Below, piece after piece: positions 61,833 through 64,000 of a stretch of DNA of 64,000 nucleotides. Every line of letters begins with the position of its first letter. The first letter of the stretch is position 1. The notes under the pieces were generated by a model. It made no database searches and was not told the origin of the DNA. It saw nothing but the letters and a program-made list of their open reading frames with translations. A program made the translations under genes and the position numbers. This DNA comes from Egibacter rhizosphaerae. GTDB lineage: Bacteria > Actinomycetota > Nitriliruptoria > Euzebyales > Egibacteraceae. The stretch covers positions 3,224,001-3,288,000 of the forward strand of contig NZ_CP036402.1 in assembly GCF_004322855.1 (NCBI RefSeq), read 5' to 3'.

Positions 61833-62270
61833 TCAGTCCTGGCCGGGCGGCGGCAGGGGGTGCAGACCCTCGCGCTCGGCCGCGTCCGCGAGGCGGTGGT
61901 CGCAGCATACGAAGGCCAGTGGGGGACCGCTCTCGGGCGCGATGAGGAGCGCCGCGGCGAGCTGGCCGGCGTCGGCCGCCCGGAGCGGGTGCCGCGCGAG
62001 CAATCGAATCGCTCTGCGCCGGACCGCCAGCGTGTCGGTGACCTCGTGCCAGCTCTCCGCGAGCCGGGCGAGTCGGTGGAGCAGATCCCGGCGCTGCTCC
62101 CGGTCGAGGGCACCCTCGCGGGCGCGGCGCTCGATCGCGCTCGCGACCTCGACCGACGACCACGCCCACGTGACCATCGACGTGTCGTCCTCGAGCAGTG
62201 CTCGCATTCGGCTCGACGCCGGCTCTGCGACGAGGAGCGGCACGAGGCCCGAGGCGTCCCAGTACCTCAC
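61833..62270 (-). CDS. vapC: VapC-type PIN-domain toxin (second pair)
   Basis: 145 aa. MRYWDASGLVPLLV gives the first PIN aspartate. SSVEVASAIERR supplies the conserved glutamate. RAADAGQLAAALL and FVCCDHRLADAAEREG supply the C-terminal acidic residues. Its ATG overlaps the antitoxin stop (ATGA). It should be a ribonuclease toxin. Confidence 0.88.
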   Translation of the reverse strand: MRYWDASGLVPLLVAEPASSRMRALLEDDTSMVTWAWSSVEVASAIERRAREGALDREQRRDLLHRLARLAESWHEVTDTLAVRRRAIRLLARHPLRAADAGQLAAALLIAPESGPPLAFVCCDHRLADAAEREGLHPLPPPGQD

Positions 62271-62557
62271 AAGCGGTCGGCGCGATCCTCGGCCAGTGCG
62301 TCAGAGACCTCCGCGCTCGTCTGGATCGGCGGCGCTGCCACCGCTGACCACGGCTCGCCCGTCCCTGCGCGGAGGGTCCCGCTGCGGATGAGGTGCTCGC
62401 GGTGCGCGTCCGAGTCGGGCGCCTCGCCTCCGGGCATTGCGGTGAGGCGCGCCACCGGGCGACCCCGATCGAGCACCTGCACCTCACCGCCGCGGCGGAC
62501 CTCGCGGAGGTAGCGCGACAGGCGTGCCTTGAACTCAGACACCGACACGGAGATCAT
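62267..62557 (-). CDS. vapB: Phd/YefM-type antitoxin (second VapBC)
   Basis: 96 aa. ISVSVSEFKARLSRYLREVRRGGEVQVLDRGRPVARL is a clear Phd/YefM DNA-binding domain. The C-terminal tail (SAEVSDALAEDRADRL) probably binds the toxin. The start lies next to a palindromic operator. Confidence 0.88.
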   Translation of the reverse strand: MISVSVSEFKARLSRYLREVRRGGEVQVLDRGRPVARLTAMPGGEAPDSDAHREHLIRSGTLRAGTGEPWSAVAAPPIQTSAEVSDALAEDRADRL

Positions 62558-62592
62558 GTGACCAGAATGGTCACCCGGGTGAGTCCTGTCAA
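62558..62592 (-). promoter_or_regulatory. VapBC promoter with operator palindrome
   Basis: GTGACCA/GAA/TGGTCAC (62558-62574) is a perfect palindrome immediately before the antitoxin ATG. On the minus strand TTGACA (62592-62587) and CATTCT (62569-62564) are 17 bp apart, so the operator covers the -10. The transcript would have almost no leader. Confidence 0.75.
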
Positions 62593-62596
62593 GACT

Positions 62597-62661
62597 TGTA
62601 GGTGCCAGAAACCCGGTCGTGGGGCTTCATGCCGCGTTCTTGTACTCGTTGATGGGGCCGT
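62597..62661. repeat. solo IS end
   Basis: TGTAGGTGCCAGAAACCCGG and the following ~45 bp match the IS terminus and the transposase 3' end (GATG-GGCCGT), then stop. It lies 4 bp beyond the VapBC -35 element. Confidence 0.75.
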
Positions 62662-62776
62662 GGCTGCGGCAACACACCTCAGGATCCGGCCCCACCACGC
62701 CTTCCAGGCAGGAGCTATTCGCAAACGCGTCGATGGACGATGGCGCAGAACGTCTACGCTAAGGGGCGCAATCTGT

Positions 62777-62803
62777 CTATACTAGTTCCCGCATTCTGTA
62801 TAG
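62777..62803 (+). promoter_or_regulatory. inverted repeat overlapping a -10 before the second DUF4143 gene
   Basis: CTATAC (62777-62782) and GTATAG (62798-62803) are inverted around a 15-bp spacer. TATACT (62778-62783) resembles a -10 element. No good -35 was seen. Confidence 0.4.
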
Positions 62804-62845
62804 GCTGGCCGTCGGCTGGTGGCGACGACATCTCGGAGGGCCGGC

Positions 62846-64000
62846 ATGGCATACCGCCCACGGGTCGTCGGCCGACCTCCAAAAGCGGCTGACTTCGGCC
62901 GGTGCAGTGGTCATCGAGGGACCCAAGGCGTGTGGGAAGACCGAGACCGCCCGTAGGGTCGCCGCCAGCGAGGTCCGACTCGACATCGACGATTCCGCCC
63001 GCCAGGCAGCCGAGATCGACCCGAGCTTGGTGATCGACGGTCAAACGCCGCGCCTGCTCGACGAGTGGCAGGAGTATCCACGCCTGTGGAACCACGTTCG
63101 GCGAGCGGTCGACGACCGTCCTTCTCCGGGCCAGTTCATCCTGACCGGCTCGGCGACGCCCGCAGACTCCGGCGACCGACACACCGGCGCAGGCCGGTTC
63201 TCGTTCCTGCGCATGCGGCCCATGAGTCTGTACGAGAGCGGTGATTCCACCGGTGACGTGTCGCTTGCCGCACTGATGCGCGGCGAGATGCCGCGCGCGG
63301 CTGAAGCCGAGTGCGGGATCGCACAGATCGCCGAACGCATCGTGGTAGGCGGCTGGCCGGCAACGCTCGATCTCGACGTCGGTCGTGCGGCTCGGGCGAA
63401 TCACGACTACCTCGAGCAGGTCAGTCGCGTCGACGTGCGACACGTCGCTGGCCCGCGAAGGGATCCTCAGCGGGTCCAGCGGCTGTTGGCCGCTCTCGCT
63501 CGAAACGTTGCCACCGAAGCTCCTGATGCTCGCCTGGCCGACGACGCGGGTGACGGGAACCAGCCGTTGAATCGGCACACCGTCAGGGACTACCTCGATG
63601 CGCTGGAACGGCTCATGCTCGTGGAGGACCAGCCGGCTTGGGCGCCGCATCTTCGGTCACGCCGGCGCGTGCGCCGATCGGCCAAGCGCCACTTCGTCGA
63701 TCCCTCGCTCGCGGCTGCCGCCTTGCGGGCGGAGCCGGCGCGGCTCCTCGAGGACCTGGGGCTGCTCGGGCGCCTCTTCGAGTCGCTCGTGGTGCGCGAT
63801 CTGCGCGTACTCTCCCAGGCGATCGACGGCGGAGTGCGCCACTACCGCGATGACGCCGGCATCGAAGTCGACGCGATCATCGAGCTGGCCGACGGCAGAT
63901 GGGCCGCGTTCGAAGTCAAGCTCGGTCAGGGCCAGATCGAGCAGGGCGCGACGACGCTGCGACGCTTCTGCGAATCCGTCGACACCGACCGAAGCGGATC
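62846..64000 (+). CDS. AAA ATPase with DUF4143 domain (3' partial, N-terminal frameshift)
   Basis: ATG 62846 follows GGAGGG and encodes AYRPRVVG, but the ATPase body (DLQKRLTSAGAVVIEGPKACGKTETARR) is in the next frame, so a one-base change near 62870 is likely. Walker A is GPKACGKT and Walker B RLLDEWQEYP. The DUF4143 part (LNRHTVRDYLDALERLMLVEDQPAWAP, RLFESLVVRDLRVLSQ) ends with a PD-(D/E)xK-like IEVDAIIEL...AAFEVKLG. The frame runs off the window. It is a distant paralogue of 6168-7439. Confidence 0.8.

Overview
The window is very GC-rich DNA with Shine-Dalgarno-led genes and strongly acidic secreted proteins. Five proteins carry the cell-wall-binding repeat 2 (CW_binding_2, PF04122) and several carry the actinobacterial DUF2510 module. 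This points to an actinomycetote; the acidic surface proteome suggests a salt-adapted lineage such as the class Nitriliruptoria. That placement is inference, because no rRNA or other marker gene is present. No tRNA, rRNA or CRISPR array was seen.

Region 1 (1-18.7 kb) encodes membrane proteins of a shared design: a cytosolic zinc ribbon or DUF2510 module, often a poly-proline linker, one transmembrane helix, and an extracellular domain. The extracellular domains are a beta-propeller, an intact subtilase, a catalytically dead trypsin-like domain, NTF2-like domains and a carboxypeptidase-regulatory-like domain. Interspersed are a DUF4143 ATPase behind a 4 x 23-bp tandem repeat, a lipoprotein amidase, a CW_binding_2 protein, a DUF805 protein and a degenerate GGDEF/EAL protein. 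Several neighbours overlap by ATGA and are probably translationally coupled.

Region 2 (18.7-43.6 kb) is a cell-surface locus. It holds an S-layer-like protein with a roughly 545-nt structured leader, a TTG start and a strong terminator; an O-antigen-ligase/TPR protein; a TupA-like ATP-grasp enzyme; a 1839-residue glycine-rich/FN3 adhesin; a 3333-residue protein with an embedded lipase; and a CAP-domain protein. All four non-enzymatic or multidomain surface proteins are anchored by CW_binding_2 repeats.

Region 3 (about 41-64 kb) is a dense island of toxin-antitoxin (TA) modules and their debris: RES-Xre, two VapBC pairs, one intact AbiEi-AbiEii pair, a TumE-like pair, HTH/nucleotidyltransferase pairs, and many truncated or frameshifted AbiE, DUF433, DUF2384, PIN and S-layer fragments. 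One nearly full IS, one deleted IS and two solo IS ends lie among them.

The most notable structure is at 47265-48437: a transposase-less cassette carrying only a RES-Xre TA pair, bounded by about 46-bp terminal inverted repeats and an imperfect 8-bp target duplication. It interrupts the putative toxin gene of another TA pair. Removing the cassette and one target copy restores an uninterrupted 260-codon frame. A solo copy of the same terminal repeat lies at 7713-7758.
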